DNA of 64,000 nucleotides from LD21 sp964639725. GTDB taxonomy: Bacteria; Bacteroidota; Bacteroidia; Bacteroidales; VadinHA17. The notes below the pieces were generated by a model. The model was given only the letters and a program-made list of their open reading frames with translations, was not told the origin of the DNA and ran no database searches. A program made the position numbers and the translations under genes. The DNA lies in the NCBI GenBank assembly GCA_964639725.1, contig CAZXFB010000021.1:14245-78244 (forward strand), in the 5' to 3' direction. Positions within the stretch are counted from its first letter, which is position 1. Every line of letters starts with the position of its first letter. Positions 35,885 through 45,809 of the stretch are shown piece by piece.

Positions 35885-36439
35885 ATGGTATACAAATTTG
35901 TAGTGTTATCAGATGAAGATGAGTCGTTTGTAAGAGAATTTGAGTTTCTTGACACTCATACGTTGATAGATTTTCATAATATGATCCAGGATGAACTGGA
36001 GTTTGATAAATCTCAAATGGCTTCATTTTTCATGGCAACCGATAATTGGGAGAAGGAAGAAGAGTTTACTCTTTTTGATATGGGAACCGGTTCTTCAACA
36101 ATGGAAACAGCCGTTCTGGAGGATATTATTTTCCGTAAAAACCAAAAATTATTATATGTTTTCGACTTCTTCAATGAAAGGTCTCTTTTTGTTGAGTATA
36201 CCGGTGAGATTAAAGAAATAGATGGTCGCGAATATCCAAGCTGTACTAATTCAAAAGGCGTTCCTCCCAAGCAGGTTGTCTTTGGTGGCACTTCGAGAAA
36301 ACTATATAATAATATTGTTGTTTCTGAAGACGAAGATGAAGATGAACCTGAAGTAGATGAGCTTTTCCTAGAAGGTGACGATGAAGAACCTCTTCCTGAC
36401 TTCGAAAACATTGAAAACCTGAATGAGGAGGACGAATAG
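35885..36439 (+). CDS. pRiA4b ORF-3-like protein with acidic tail
   Basis: A 184-residue cytosolic protein resembling the plasmid pRiA4b ORF-3/IS1096 TnpR-like family: the segments FLDTHTLIDFHNMIQDELEFD and LLYVFDFFNERSLFVEYTGEI match its usual core. The C-terminal ~45 residues are nearly all Asp and Glu (DEDEDEPEVDELFLEGDDEE), perhaps a nucleic-acid mimic or a simple solubility tail. Function unknown. It is followed 20 bases later by miaA on the same strand, a common order in Bacteroidota. Confidence 0.75.
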   Translation: MVYKFVVLSDEDESFVREFEFLDTHTLIDFHNMIQDELEFDKSQMASFFMATDNWEKEEEFTLFDMGTGSSTMETAVLEDIIFRKNQKLLYVFDFFNERSLFVEYTGEIKEIDGREYPSCTNSKGVPPKQVVFGGTSRKLYNNIVVSEDEDEDEPEVDELFLEGDDEEPLPDFENIENLNEEDE

Positions 36440-36459
36440 AATCCTCAGGAATATACCCG

Positions 36460-37380
36460 ATGAAAAATATCTTAATAGTTCTTCTTGGACCGACGGGGGT
36501 AGGGAAGAGTGATATTTCCATTGATATTGCTGAGTATTTTAACACTGAAGTCATTTCTTGCGATTCACGTCAGTTCTATAAGGAAATGAAAATCGGGACA
36601 GCAGTGCCGGATGATAATCAACTTCATAAAATCAAACATCATTTTATCAGATTCATATCTGTTAGAGATTACTATAGTGCCACTATATTTGAGAGAGATG
36701 TACTTAACCTTCTCACAACTCTTTTTCTTAAAAACAGAATTGTTATAATGACTGGTGGATCAGGAATGTATATCGACACTGTATGCAATAGCATTGATGA
36801 TATCCCTGATGTTGACCCGGAAATCCGTGAGAAATATACGAAGAAATTGGGTGAAGAGGGAGTTGAAAGTCTTAGAGTGGCTCTAAAGTTGCTGGATCCC
36901 GAATATTATTCCAGGGTTGACCTGAAAAATCCCAAGAGGATAGTAAGAGCACTGGAAATCTGTGAAAGTGCAGGCCGCCCCTATTCCTCATTTCTCACAA
37001 AAAATAAAAAAGAAAGGGAATTTTTAATATTAAAGATAGGAATCAACAGACCTCGTGAAGAGCTTTATAACAGGATCAATCATAGAGTAGATAAAATGAT
37101 TGAAACGGGACTTGAGAAAGAGGCAAAGGCACTTCATGAATTTAAACACTTAAATGCACTTAAAAGTGTTGGATATAAGGAATTATTTGAATTTTTTGAA
37201 GGAAATATCTCATTTGAAAAAGCTGTTGAACTTATAAAAAGAAATACCAGACATTTTGCAAAACGTCAGCTTACTTGGTGGAGTAAAGACAAAGATATCA
37301 CATGGTTTCATCCTGACAGGCAACAGGAAATAATCAGGTTCATTGAAGAAAAGATCAAACCAGTTGTTTCAGCTTCATGA
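36460..37380 (+). CDS. miaA: tRNA dimethylallyltransferase
   Basis: Adds a dimethylallyl group to N6 of A37 in tRNAs that read codons starting with U. P-loop LLGPTGVGKSDISIDIAE at the N-terminus, then ISCDSRQFYKEMKIGTA, MTGGSGMYIDTVC, and DLKNPKRIVRALEI; KSVGYKELFEF and RNTRHFAKRQLTWW are the C-terminal tRNA-binding parts. Full length at 306 residues. Its 3' end overlaps the convergent rpe gene by 26 bases. Confidence 0.97.
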   Translation: MKNILIVLLGPTGVGKSDISIDIAEYFNTEVISCDSRQFYKEMKIGTAVPDDNQLHKIKHHFIRFISVRDYYSATIFERDVLNLLTTLFLKNRIVIMTGGSGMYIDTVCNSIDDIPDVDPEIREKYTKKLGEEGVESLRVALKLLDPEYYSRVDLKNPKRIVRALEICESAGRPYSSFLTKNKKEREFLILKIGINRPREELYNRINHRVDKMIETGLEKEAKALHEFKHLNALKSVGYKELFEFFEGNISFEKAVELIKRNTRHFAKRQLTWWSKDKDITWFHPDRQQEIIRFIEEKIKPVVSAS

Positions 37381-38008
37381 TCGTTTCAGTAGGGTTTTCC
37401 GAACTAAATACAGAATTCCCGGCTACAAGAACATTAACGCCTGATTCAATAAGGTGTTTAGCATTTTTTGTATCAATACCTCCATCAACCTCAATGAGTA
37501 TATTGAATTCTCCCTCATCAATCATTTTTCGCAATTCGGTTATCTTATTATAACTCTCTAAAATAAACGACTGTCCCCCAAAACCAGGATTAACGGTCAT
37601 AATAAGTACCATATCAATAAAAGGAAGTGTGTTTTTCAGCAGTGAGACTGGGGTATGCGGATTGAGGGCAACGCCAGCCTTCATTCCCAGGTTCCGTATT
37701 TCATTTAGAGTCCTGTTAAGATGAGTACATGCTTCATATTGTACAGTCAGAATATTGGCACCCGCATCACGAAAACGGGTCAGATAGCGATCGGGATCAA
37801 TTATCATCAGATGTACATCAAGAGGTTTCGCAGCAACTCTCTTAACATATTCCAACACCGGAAATCCAAATGAGATATTTGGCACAAACACTCCGTCCAT
37901 TATATCAAGGTGCAGCCAGTCAGCCAGACTATTATTCACCATTTCGACATCTTTTTCAAGATTTCCAAAATCTGCAGCTAACAAAGAAGGAGAGACAAGA
38001 TGATCCAT
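37355..38008 (-). CDS. rpe: Ribulose-phosphate 3-epimerase
   Basis: Interconverts ribulose 5-phosphate and xylulose 5-phosphate in the pentose phosphate pathway. TIM barrel of 217 residues with metal and catalytic motifs: SPSLLAADFGNLEKD, LHLDIMDGVFVPNISFG, LDVHLMI, VNPGFGGQSF and IEVDGGIDTKNA. Full length. Its start lies 35 bases after the rpoD stop on the same strand, so the two may share a transcript. Confidence 0.97.
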   Translation of the reverse strand: MDHLVSPSLLAADFGNLEKDVEMVNNSLADWLHLDIMDGVFVPNISFGFPVLEYVKRVAAKPLDVHLMIIDPDRYLTRFRDAGANILTVQYEACTHLNRTLNEIRNLGMKAGVALNPHTPVSLLKNTLPFIDMVLIMTVNPGFGGQSFILESYNKITELRKMIDEGEFNILIEVDGGIDTKNAKHLIESGVNVLVAGNSVFSSENPTETIMKLKQLV

Positions 38009-38043
38009 TGAATATTGTTTTGGACAAATATAGGAACAAAAAA

Positions 38044-38907
38044 TTATCCCAGGTAAGTTTTCAGGATTTTACAACGAGTAGTAAATTGTATCCGTTTTAT
38101 AGCTTTCTCTTTAATTTGCCTGACTCTTTCACGGGTAAGACTCAGCTCTTCACCAATCTCTTCGAGTGTGAATGGATGTTTCATACCCAATCCAAAATAG
38201 AGTTTCAGAACTTTAGCTTCCCGGGATGAAAGAGAGCTGAGGGCCCTTTCAATTTCATAAGCAAGAGACTCATTGATTAGATTTTTATCGGGACTTGGGG
38301 TATCGTTGCTTTGAATTACGTCGTACATTGTATTTTCCTCGTCCGAGCTTAAAGGGGCATCCATGCTAACTGTCCTTCCATTTGTTTTAAGTGCCTCTTT
38401 AACATCCTCCGGGATCATTTCAAGCGTTTCAGCAATCTCCTGAGAAGAAGGTTCCCGTTCAAATTCCTGTTCGAGCCGGGCAAAAGCCCTGTTTATCCTG
38501 TTAATTGATCCGATCTTATTGACAGGTAACCTTACTATCCGTGCCTGTTCCGCCAGAGCTTGCAGAATTGCCTGACGGATCCACCACACTGCATATGAAA
38601 TAAATTTAAATCCACGGGTTTCATCAAACCGCTGAGCAGCTTTCATCAGACCAAGATTTCCTTCATTAATAAGATCTGGAAGGCTCATACCCTGATTCTG
38701 ATACTGTTTTGCAACCGATACTACAAAACGGAGGTTTGCCCTTACAAGCTTCCGGAGAGATTCATCATCACCCTCTTTAATTTTCCTGGCAAGAATAACT
38801 TCTTCCTCAGGAGAAATAAGATCAACCCTTCCTATCTCCTGAAGATATTTATCAAGAGATGGAGTGTCACGGTTAGTAACCTGCTTTGTTATCTTTAACT
38901 GACGCAT
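38044..38907 (-). CDS. rpoD: Primary RNA polymerase sigma factor
   Basis: The Bacteroidota housekeeping sigma-70, short (287 residues) because it lacks the long region 1.1 and the non-conserved insert. Region 1.2: TPSLDKYLQEIGRVDLISPEEE; region 2: NLRFVVSVAKQYQNQGMSLPDLINEGNLGLM and YAVWWIRQAILQALAEQ; region 4 with helix-turn-helix FTLEEIGEELSLTRERVRQIKEKA. This protein should read the TTG/TAnnTTTG promoters found in the window. Transcribed divergently from rho. Confidence 0.96.
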   Translation of the reverse strand: MRQLKITKQVTNRDTPSLDKYLQEIGRVDLISPEEEVILARKIKEGDDESLRKLVRANLRFVVSVAKQYQNQGMSLPDLINEGNLGLMKAAQRFDETRGFKFISYAVWWIRQAILQALAEQARIVRLPVNKIGSINRINRAFARLEQEFEREPSSQEIAETLEMIPEDVKEALKTNGRTVSMDAPLSSDEENTMYDVIQSNDTPSPDKNLINESLAYEIERALSSLSSREAKVLKLYFGLGMKHPFTLEEIGEELSLTRERVRQIKEKAIKRIQFTTRCKILKTYLG

Positions 38908-39258
38908 TTTGTGCCATTTTTAGATCCTCAAAGAAATTACAGACAATTAGTACAATTTTAATAAAAAATTGTTCTACTTCAACATATTAACTGATTTTTT
39001 TTGTTTAATATGGGATTTTTCGTAAATTGCAGGAATATTTTACATGTTGAAAATCAAATTATTAATTAGTTTGATAATTTCCCGTTGTATTTTTACGATA
39101 TTTAATTGGAATTATATTAGCAATTTTATTTAATATTGCAGCGGTTTTTCGGATATGTGAAATAAGTGTTACATAATCCAGCGGGTTCATCTTCGTACCT
39201 TGGCCCGGGTTTCCAAAAAAATCATTAGTATCTCTTAAATTCCATTTATCATTAAAAT
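38908..39258. other. AT-rich divergent region between rpoD and rho
   Basis: 351 bases holding the control regions of two core transcription genes. I find no exact -33/-7 pair with correct spacing; TATTTTTA at 39088-39095 is the nearest partial -7 match. No RNA gene or coding region recognised. Confidence 0.5.
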
Positions 39259-41085
39259 ATGTACGACATTCTTGAGTTAAGCAAAAAGCTTCTCCCCGAA
39301 TTAAGGGATATAGCCAGGGAACTTAAAGTCAAAAAAACAGAATCTTTGAAAAAGCAGGATCTGATTTACAAAATTCTTGACCAGCAGGCAATTGAGGCTA
39401 CAGAAAAACAACCTGTCATCAAATCTGTGAGTTTTGAACACCATTCTTCTTTGGAGAAGAGTAAGGATTATGATTCTGAACAGAGGAGGGAAAAACGTCC
39501 ACGGACCAAAAAACCGATATTAAACCGGCCGGTTGAATCGGTAATGTCAGTATCACCTGATGACATTAAGAAGGCTGAGCCAATCCGCAATGTGTGGAAA
39601 GACAAAGTAAGAACTCCTGAAAAAACAGATAAAAAATCTGACCTGTTCAGGAATACTGAACCAATCGATGATCATAAACCTGTTCCCGTCTGGAGAGATA
39701 ATAAAAAATTGCGTGAGAGCAGAGAAAATCCGCCAATACTTGAAAAGGATACTTCAGAAAAATTTCTTGAGAGTCCGGCTGAACCTGTTTCAGAACCTCT
39801 TATTGAAACTAACGCACCATTAAACAGTGTTGATACTCTTTTTGATGATACAAAAGCTGCCAAAGATGTTTATTTTGACGATATTATTGTTGAATCTCCA
39901 GTAAAAGAGATCATTCCTGAAGTGGTTCAGGTCAGGGAAGAAAAAAAGGAGAAACCCTTTGAATTTGAGGGTATAATATATAATACAGGTGTTCTTGAAA
40001 TTATGCCTGATGGTTACGGTTTTCTGAGATCAGCAGATTACAACTACCTTAACTCACCCGACGACATATATGTTTCCCAATCACAGATCAAACTTTTCGG
40101 TCTCAAAACCGGAGATACAATAAGAGGAACAATACGTCCCCCAAAAGAGGGTGAGAAATATTTTCCACTGATCAAAGTCGATGAAATTAACGGAAGAAGT
40201 CCTGATTTTATAAGAGACAGAGTACCCTTCGATTTTCTTACGCCGTTATTTCCAAATGAGAAATTTACATTATGCCAGCCAGGTGAAGGTTCTTTATCGG
40301 TAAGGGTAATAGATATGTTTACTCCTCTTGGAAAAGGTCAGCGAGGACTTATAGTTGCACAACCCAAAACAGGTAAAACTATCCTGCTTCAGGAGATTGC
40401 CAATGCAATTGCAAAGTATCACCCTGAGGTGTACCTTATGATTTTGCTAATAGATGAACGTCCTGAAGAGGTTACTGATATGGCAAGAAATGTTAAGGCT
40501 GAGGTAATAGCATCAACTTTCGATGAGCCGGCTGAACGGCATTGCAGAGTTGCCAATATAGTCCTTGAGAAAGCCAAAAGGCTTGTTGAATGCGGGCATG
40601 ATGTTGTGATTCTGCTGGATTCAATTACAAGGCTTGCAAGAGCATTCAACACTACTTCTCCTGCTTCAGGAAAAGTATTGTCAGGTGGTGTTGATTCAAA
40701 TGCACTTCATAAACCAAAAAGATTTTTCGGAGCAGCGCGTAACATTGAAAACGGAGGTTCTCTTACAATTCTGGCTACAGCTCTTACTGAAACAGGATCA
40801 AAGATGGATGATGTGATTTTCGAGGAATTTAAAGGTACAGGCAATATGGAACTACAGCTTGACCGTAAACTATCCAACAGAAGGATCTTCCCGTCAATTG
40901 ATATTCCTGCGTCAAGTACACGTCGTGAAGATTTGCTGATAAATAAGAACATGCTTCAGAAGATATGGGTACTACGCAATTTTCTTACTGACATGAATTC
41001 TGTTGAAGCCATGGAGTTTCTCCGCGACAGGCTCATGCAGGCAAAATCGAATGAAGAGTTTTTAATTTCGATGAATGGCAATTAA
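39259..41085 (+). CDS. rho: Transcription termination factor Rho with long charged insert
   Basis: Hexameric RNA helicase that releases transcripts. The N-terminal Rho_N helix-loop (residues 1-40, LKVKKTESLKKQDLIYKI) is followed by a charged, low-complexity insert (~45-230, many Lys, Glu, Pro), then the RNA-binding cold-shock domain (GVLEIMPDGYGFLRSADYNYL), and the ATPase core with P-loop VAQPKTGKTILLQ and Walker B VVILLDSITRLARAFN. The 608 residues exceed the ~420 of E. coli Rho because of the insert, which is usual in Bacteroidota; in Bacteroides thetaiotaomicron such a disordered region has been linked with phase separation. Confidence 0.97.
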   Translation: MYDILELSKKLLPELRDIARELKVKKTESLKKQDLIYKILDQQAIEATEKQPVIKSVSFEHHSSLEKSKDYDSEQRREKRPRTKKPILNRPVESVMSVSPDDIKKAEPIRNVWKDKVRTPEKTDKKSDLFRNTEPIDDHKPVPVWRDNKKLRESRENPPILEKDTSEKFLESPAEPVSEPLIETNAPLNSVDTLFDDTKAAKDVYFDDIIVESPVKEIIPEVVQVREEKKEKPFEFEGIIYNTGVLEIMPDGYGFLRSADYNYLNSPDDIYVSQSQIKLFGLKTGDTIRGTIRPPKEGEKYFPLIKVDEINGRSPDFIRDRVPFDFLTPLFPNEKFTLCQPGEGSLSVRVIDMFTPLGKGQRGLIVAQPKTGKTILLQEIANAIAKYHPEVYLMILLIDERPEEVTDMARNVKAEVIASTFDEPAERHCRVANIVLEKAKRLVECGHDVVILLDSITRLARAFNTTSPASGKVLSGGVDSNALHKPKRFFGAARNIENGGSLTILATALTETGSKMDDVIFEEFKGTGNMELQLDRKLSNRRIFPSIDIPASSTRREDLLINKNMLQKIWVLRNFLTDMNSVEAMEFLRDRLMQAKSNEEFLISMNGN

Positions 41086-41157
41086 TCGATTGATTTTTTT
41101 TATAAATTTGCATTTTCTTTTTAAAAACTATTTGTTAATCAATTATATATATTCAAA

Positions 41158-44100
41158 ATGGGAACAAAAAAATTCATAACATGCGATGGCAATCAAGCTG
41201 CTGCGCATGTTGCATATATGTTTAGCGAGGTAGCTTGCATATATCCAATTACACCTTCTTCTACTATGGCAGAATTTGTTGACGAATGGGCTGCCAACGG
41301 ACTTAAGAACATTTTCGGAGAACAGGTTAAGGTTGTTGAGATGCAGTCAGAAGCAGGAGCGGCAGGTGCCCTTCATGGTGCTTTGCAGACAGGGGCATTA
41401 TGCACAACTTTTACTGCTTCACAGGGATTGCTTCTTATGATTCCGAACATGTATAAGATCGCCGCAGAACTTCTTCCTGGTGTTTTTCATGTAAGTGCCA
41501 GAACATTGGCAGCGCATGCATTATCTATCTTTGGAGACCACAGTGATATTTATGCTACACGTCAGACTGGTTTTGCAATGCTCGCCAGCGGAAGTGTCCA
41601 GGAGATAATGGACCTTGCAGGTGTTGCACATCTTACAGCAATTAAATCAAGAATACCTTTCATGCATTTTTTCGATGGTTTCCGGTCATCAGCTGAGGTA
41701 CAGAAAATTGAATATCTTGAAATGAATGACCTTAAAAAACTTCTCGACTGGGATGCACTGAAAAAATTCCGTGAGAATGCGCTCAATCCTGAACATCCTG
41801 TTACCAGAGGTACTGCTCAGAACCCTGATATTTTCTTTCAGGCTAAAGAATCAATAAACAAATTCTATGAGCCAATTCCTGACATGGTGAACGACTACAT
41901 GGCTGAGATTACAAAACTTACAGGAAGAGATTATAAACCATTTACATATTACGGAGCCCCTGATGCCGAACATATTATCGTGGCTATGGGTTCTATAACC
42001 GAAACAACAAAAGAAGTTATTGATTACCTGAGGGCCAAAGGAGAAAAAGTTGGTCTAATCAGTGTTCACCTCTACAGACCTTTCTCATCGAAATATTTCT
42101 TTAATGTCTTCCCTGAATCAGTTAAAAAGATAACTGTTCTCGACAGGACAAAAGAAGCCGGATCACCCGGGGAACCGCTATATCTTGATATCAAAGATAT
42201 GTTCTATGACAGAGCTTTAAGACCTGTTATAATTGGTGGTCGTTATGGTCTGAGTTCCAAGGATACAACTCCAAGCCAGGTCCTTTCTGTTTTTGAAAAT
42301 ATGAAACTTAAGGAACCTAAAAATCTTTTCACAGTTGGTATTGTTGATGATGTTACATTCACATCATTACCCATACTCCCTGAAATTAATGTTGCACTGC
42401 CCGGTACCTACTCAGCCAAATTTTACGGTCTTGGTTCAGACGGAACTGTAGGTGCGAATAAAAACTCAATAAAAATCATCGGCGACACAACTGATAAATA
42501 TTGCCAGGCATACTTTGCATATGACTCAAAAAAATCAGGTGGTATTACAACATCCCATCTGCGTTTTGGAGATAAGCCAATCCGCTCACCATATCTTGTA
42601 AATGCTCCTGATTTCGTTGCCTGCCATGTACCATCATATCTTAACAAATATGATATGCTGAAAGGGATGAAGAAAAACGGGACATTCCTTCTTAACTCAA
42701 TATGGGATAACGAAGAGACAAAAAGACGTCTGCCTGACCATATGAAGAAGTCACTTGCAGAGAATAAAATCAATTTCTACATTATCAATGCAACTGCTAT
42801 TGCGGAGGAGCTTGGACTTGGGACACGTACCAACACAATTATGCAGGCTGCTTTCTTTAAAGTTGCAAATGTAATTCCTTATGAAAAGGCTGAATCAGAA
42901 ATGAAAAAAGCTATTTATAAGAGCTACGGAAGAAAAGGGGAAGATGTGGTTAAAATGAACTATGCAGCTGTCGACAAAGGCACTGAGGTTCATAAGGTAG
43001 AGATACCGGCTGAATGGGCTAACATTAAAGTTGAAAAAGAAAAGGATACCAGGGATATTCCTGATTTTATCCGCGATATTATGGAGCCAATTAATGCAAT
43101 GAAGGGTGATGATCTTCCTGTAAGTGCTTTTGTTGGCAGAGAAGACGGGACATTTCCATCAGGTACCGCTGCCTATGAAAAAAGAGGTATTGCTGTTAAT
43201 GTTCCTGAATGGCAGCCAAATGAATGCATTCAATGTAACCAGTGCTCATATGTTTGCCCTCATGCAGCCATCCGCCCGTTCCTTTTAACAGAGGAAGAAT
43301 TGGCTGGTGCTCCTGAAGGTACCAAAACTATCCAGGGGATACCCGGTGCCCTTAAGGCATTCAAATTCAAGATACAGGTAAGCGTTCTTGACTGCACAGG
43401 TTGCAGTAACTGCTTTGATGTATGTCCTGCCAAGAAAAAAGCTTTAATAATGAAGCCACTTGAATCACAGCTTGAAGAGATTCCTCGCTGGACCTACATG
43501 CATGAGAAAGTGGGTTATAAAGATACAGTAGTTGATAAATTTGTTAATGTCAAGAATAGCCAGTTCTCTCAGCCATTATTTGAATTCTCAGGTGCGTGTG
43601 CTGGTTGTGGTGAGACACCATATATTAAAGCCATCACTCAGCTATACGGTGATCGCATGATAGTTTCAAATGCAACAGGTTGTTCCTCAATTTACGGAGG
43701 ATCGGCGCCATCAACACCATACACCAATAATAAAAACGGTCATGGACCTGCATGGGCTAATTCACTTTTTGAAGATAATGCTGAATATGGTATGGGACTG
43801 GCACTTGGAGCAAATAAACTAAGAGACAGGATTGCATTACGTATGAAGGATGTTCTTGCAAACGGATCAGCAAATCCTGAGACTAAAACTGCTTATGAAG
43901 AGTGGCTGAGCGGAAAGGACAATGCAGAAGCATCCAAAGTTGCATCCGCGAAGGTTATTGAAGCATGTAACAAAGATAAAACCGAAGTTGCTAAAGAGAT
44001 ACTAAGTCTTAAACAATACCTTGTAAAAAAATCACACTGGATCTTTGGTGGTGATGGCTGGGCATATGATATTGGTTTTGGTGGTCTTGATCATGTTCTT

Positions 44101-44697
44101 GCTTCAGGTGAAGATGTAAATATTCTTGTGCTTGATACAGAAGTATACTCAAATACAGGAGGGCAGGCATCCAAATCAACTCCTGCCGGAGCTGTGGCCA
44201 AATTTGCTGCTTCAGGTAAGAAGATACGCAAAAAAGATCTTGGTCAGATGGCTATGAGCTATGGATATATTTATGTTGCTCAGGTTGCTATGGGTTCAAA
44301 TAATGCTCAATTCTTCAAGGCAATAAAAGAAGCTGAAGCGTATCCAGGTCCATCACTTATTATAGCCTATTCTCCATGTATTAATCATGGTTTAAGCGAT
44401 GGAATGGGCAAGACACAGGCACAGACTAAATCAGCTGTTGAGGCTGGATATTGGCATATGTACCGCTTTAATCCACTTCTTGAAGCTGAAGGGAAAAATC
44501 CATTTATTCTGGATTCAAAAGAACCAGACTGGAGTAAATTTCAGAGTTTTCTTAAGTCGGAAGTTCGCTATACATCTCTTATCAAAGCCTTCCCCGGAGA
44601 AGCTGAAGTACTCTTCAAAGCTGCAGAAGATAATGCAAAATGGAGATACAAAACTTATCAGCGACTGGCTGCAATGGAGTTTACACCAGCAGAATAA
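41158..44697 (+). CDS. nifJ: Pyruvate:ferredoxin (flavodoxin) oxidoreductase
   Basis: Converts pyruvate and CoA to acetyl-CoA and CO2 while reducing ferredoxin, a key enzyme of anaerobic metabolism. Single-chain form, 1179 residues: pyrimidine-binding domain at the N-terminus (YPITPSSTMAEFVDEWA), the domain with FVGREDGTFPSGTAAYEKR, two [4Fe-4S] sites (CIQCNQCSYVCPHAA and CTGCSNCFDVCPAKK), a proximal cluster starting CAGCGETPY, and the TPP motif GDGWAYDIGFGG with DTEVYSNTGGQASKSTP. Suggests an anaerobe or facultative anaerobe. Own transcription unit, closed by a terminator. Confidence 0.98.
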   Translation: MGTKKFITCDGNQAAAHVAYMFSEVACIYPITPSSTMAEFVDEWAANGLKNIFGEQVKVVEMQSEAGAAGALHGALQTGALCTTFTASQGLLLMIPNMYKIAAELLPGVFHVSARTLAAHALSIFGDHSDIYATRQTGFAMLASGSVQEIMDLAGVAHLTAIKSRIPFMHFFDGFRSSAEVQKIEYLEMNDLKKLLDWDALKKFRENALNPEHPVTRGTAQNPDIFFQAKESINKFYEPIPDMVNDYMAEITKLTGRDYKPFTYYGAPDAEHIIVAMGSITETTKEVIDYLRAKGEKVGLISVHLYRPFSSKYFFNVFPESVKKITVLDRTKEAGSPGEPLYLDIKDMFYDRALRPVIIGGRYGLSSKDTTPSQVLSVFENMKLKEPKNLFTVGIVDDVTFTSLPILPEINVALPGTYSAKFYGLGSDGTVGANKNSIKIIGDTTDKYCQAYFAYDSKKSGGITTSHLRFGDKPIRSPYLVNAPDFVACHVPSYLNKYDMLKGMKKNGTFLLNSIWDNEETKRRLPDHMKKSLAENKINFYIINATAIAEELGLGTRTNTIMQAAFFKVANVIPYEKAESEMKKAIYKSYGRKGEDVVKMNYAAVDKGTEVHKVEIPAEWANIKVEKEKDTRDIPDFIRDIMEPINAMKGDDLPVSAFVGREDGTFPSGTAAYEKRGIAVNVPEWQPNECIQCNQCSYVCPHAAIRPFLLTEEELAGAPEGTKTIQGIPGALKAFKFKIQVSVLDCTGCSNCFDVCPAKKKALIMKPLESQLEEIPRWTYMHEKVGYKDTVVDKFVNVKNSQFSQPLFEFSGACAGCGETPYIKAITQLYGDRMIVSNATGCSSIYGGSAPSTPYTNNKNGHGPAWANSLFEDNAEYGMGLALGANKLRDRIALRMKDVLANGSANPETKTAYEEWLSGKDNAEASKVASAKVIEACNKDKTEVAKEILSLKQYLVKKSHWIFGGDGWAYDIGFGGLDHVLASGEDVNILVLDTEVYSNTGGQASKSTPAGAVAKFAASGKKIRKKDLGQMAMSYGYIYVAQVAMGSNNAQFFKAIKEAEAYPGPSLIIAYSPCINHGLSDGMGKTQAQTKSAVEAGYWHMYRFNPLLEAEGKNPFILDSKEPDWSKFQSFLKSEVRYTSLIKAFPGEAEVLFKAAEDNAKWRYKTYQRLAAMEFTPAE

Positions 44698-44712
44698 AAG
44701 TCATAACAATTT

Positions 44713-44746
44713 TAAAAAAGCCATCCAAAGGGGTGGCTTTTTTTTT
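44713..44746 (+). terminator. Terminator of the pyruvate:ferredoxin oxidoreductase gene
   Basis: Stem GCCATCC / GGGTGGC (one G-T pair) with loop AAAG, preceded by an A run and followed by nine T. Confidence 0.85.
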
Positions 44747-44772
44747 GTACTTTTGCGCATATTAGAAAAAGC

Positions 44773-45195
44773 ATGGGCAGGATTCTGGGGATAGATTACG
44801 GTAAAAAAAGGATAGGACTTGCAGTGACAGATCCACTTAAAATATTTGCATCGCCCCTTGAAACTGTTAAACCACAGGAACTTGAAAAATATATAAAAGA
44901 TTATTTAAAAACCGAAGAGATTGACGAATTTGTTGTAGGGTATCCGGTTCAATTGAACAATATGCCCAGTGAATCGGTTAAATATCTAGATCCGTTCCTT
45001 AATAAAATGAAGAAGCTCTTCCCTGGAATACCTGTTCATCTTGTTGATGAACGATTTACTTCCAAATTAGCTTTTCAGACAATGATTGAGGGTGGAGTAA
45101 AAAAGAAAGACAGAAGAGATAAATCGTTGGTAGACAGAATAAGTGCCTCTATAATCCTTCAGTCGTTTCTAAATAGCCGAACAAATAAAAAATAA
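44773..45195 (+). CDS. ruvX: Holliday junction resolvase-like protein RuvX/YqgF
   Basis: An RNase H-fold nuclease involved in rRNA 5' processing or junction resolution. Conserved GIDYGKKRIGLAVTDPL with the first catalytic Asp, EFVVGYPVQLNN, and VDERFTSKLA with the Glu; the last Asp lies in DRRDKSLVDRISASIILQ. 140 residues, full length. Its stop is five bases before def. Confidence 0.94.
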   Translation: MGRILGIDYGKKRIGLAVTDPLKIFASPLETVKPQELEKYIKDYLKTEEIDEFVVGYPVQLNNMPSESVKYLDPFLNKMKKLFPGIPVHLVDERFTSKLAFQTMIEGGVKKKDRRDKSLVDRISASIILQSFLNSRTNKK

Positions 45196-45200
45196 GAAAA

Positions 45201-45767
45201 ATGTTTTACCCGATAGTTATATACGGACATCAGATTTTGAAAAAGGTAGCCACTGACATTGAACAGGATCATCCCGGGCTCGACAAACTCATAGCAGATC
45301 TTTATGACACAATGTATCATTCTGAAGGACTTGGACTTGCAGCGCCACAGATTGGTAAATCTATAAGGATTTTTGTAATTGACGGGGAGCCTGTGGCAGA
45401 AGATGAACCTGAGTTAAAGGGTTTCAAAAAAGTTTTTATAAATGCCCACATTGTTGAAAAATGCGGAGATCTCGTTCCTATGAATGAAGGTTGCCTCAGT
45501 ATTCCTCACCTCAGAGAGGAGGTTAAAAGGGAATCACATATCAGGATTCAATACCGGGATGAAAACTGGGAATATCACGATGAAGTATTTGATGGCTATA
45601 AAGCGAGAATAATTCAGCATGAGTATGATCATCTCGACGGGATTCTGTTTACTGACAGAATAAATCCGTTGAGACGAAGACTTATCAAAGGGAAACTAAA
45701 CGATATTAGCAAGGGAAAATTCGAAGCGGATTATAAAACAATTCTTCCAGGACAAAAACCAAGATAA
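45201..45767 (+). CDS. def: Peptide deformylase
   Basis: Removes the formyl group from the initiator methionine of new proteins. All three motifs are present: EGLGLAAPQIG (motif I), EGCLSIP with the metal-binding Cys (motif II) and HEYDHLDG with the two His and the catalytic Glu (motif III). 188 residues, full length. Lies between ruvX and comEC in a likely operon; the ruvX-def order is common in Bacteroidota. Confidence 0.98.
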   Translation: MFYPIVIYGHQILKKVATDIEQDHPGLDKLIADLYDTMYHSEGLGLAAPQIGKSIRIFVIDGEPVAEDEPELKGFKKVFINAHIVEKCGDLVPMNEGCLSIPHLREEVKRESHIRIQYRDENWEYHDEVFDGYKARIIQHEYDHLDGILFTDRINPLRRRLIKGKLNDISKGKFEADYKTILPGQKPR

Positions 45768-45809
45768 TCAGAAATTTGTATCTTTATAAAGTCTCATCAG
45801 CTGCAGACT

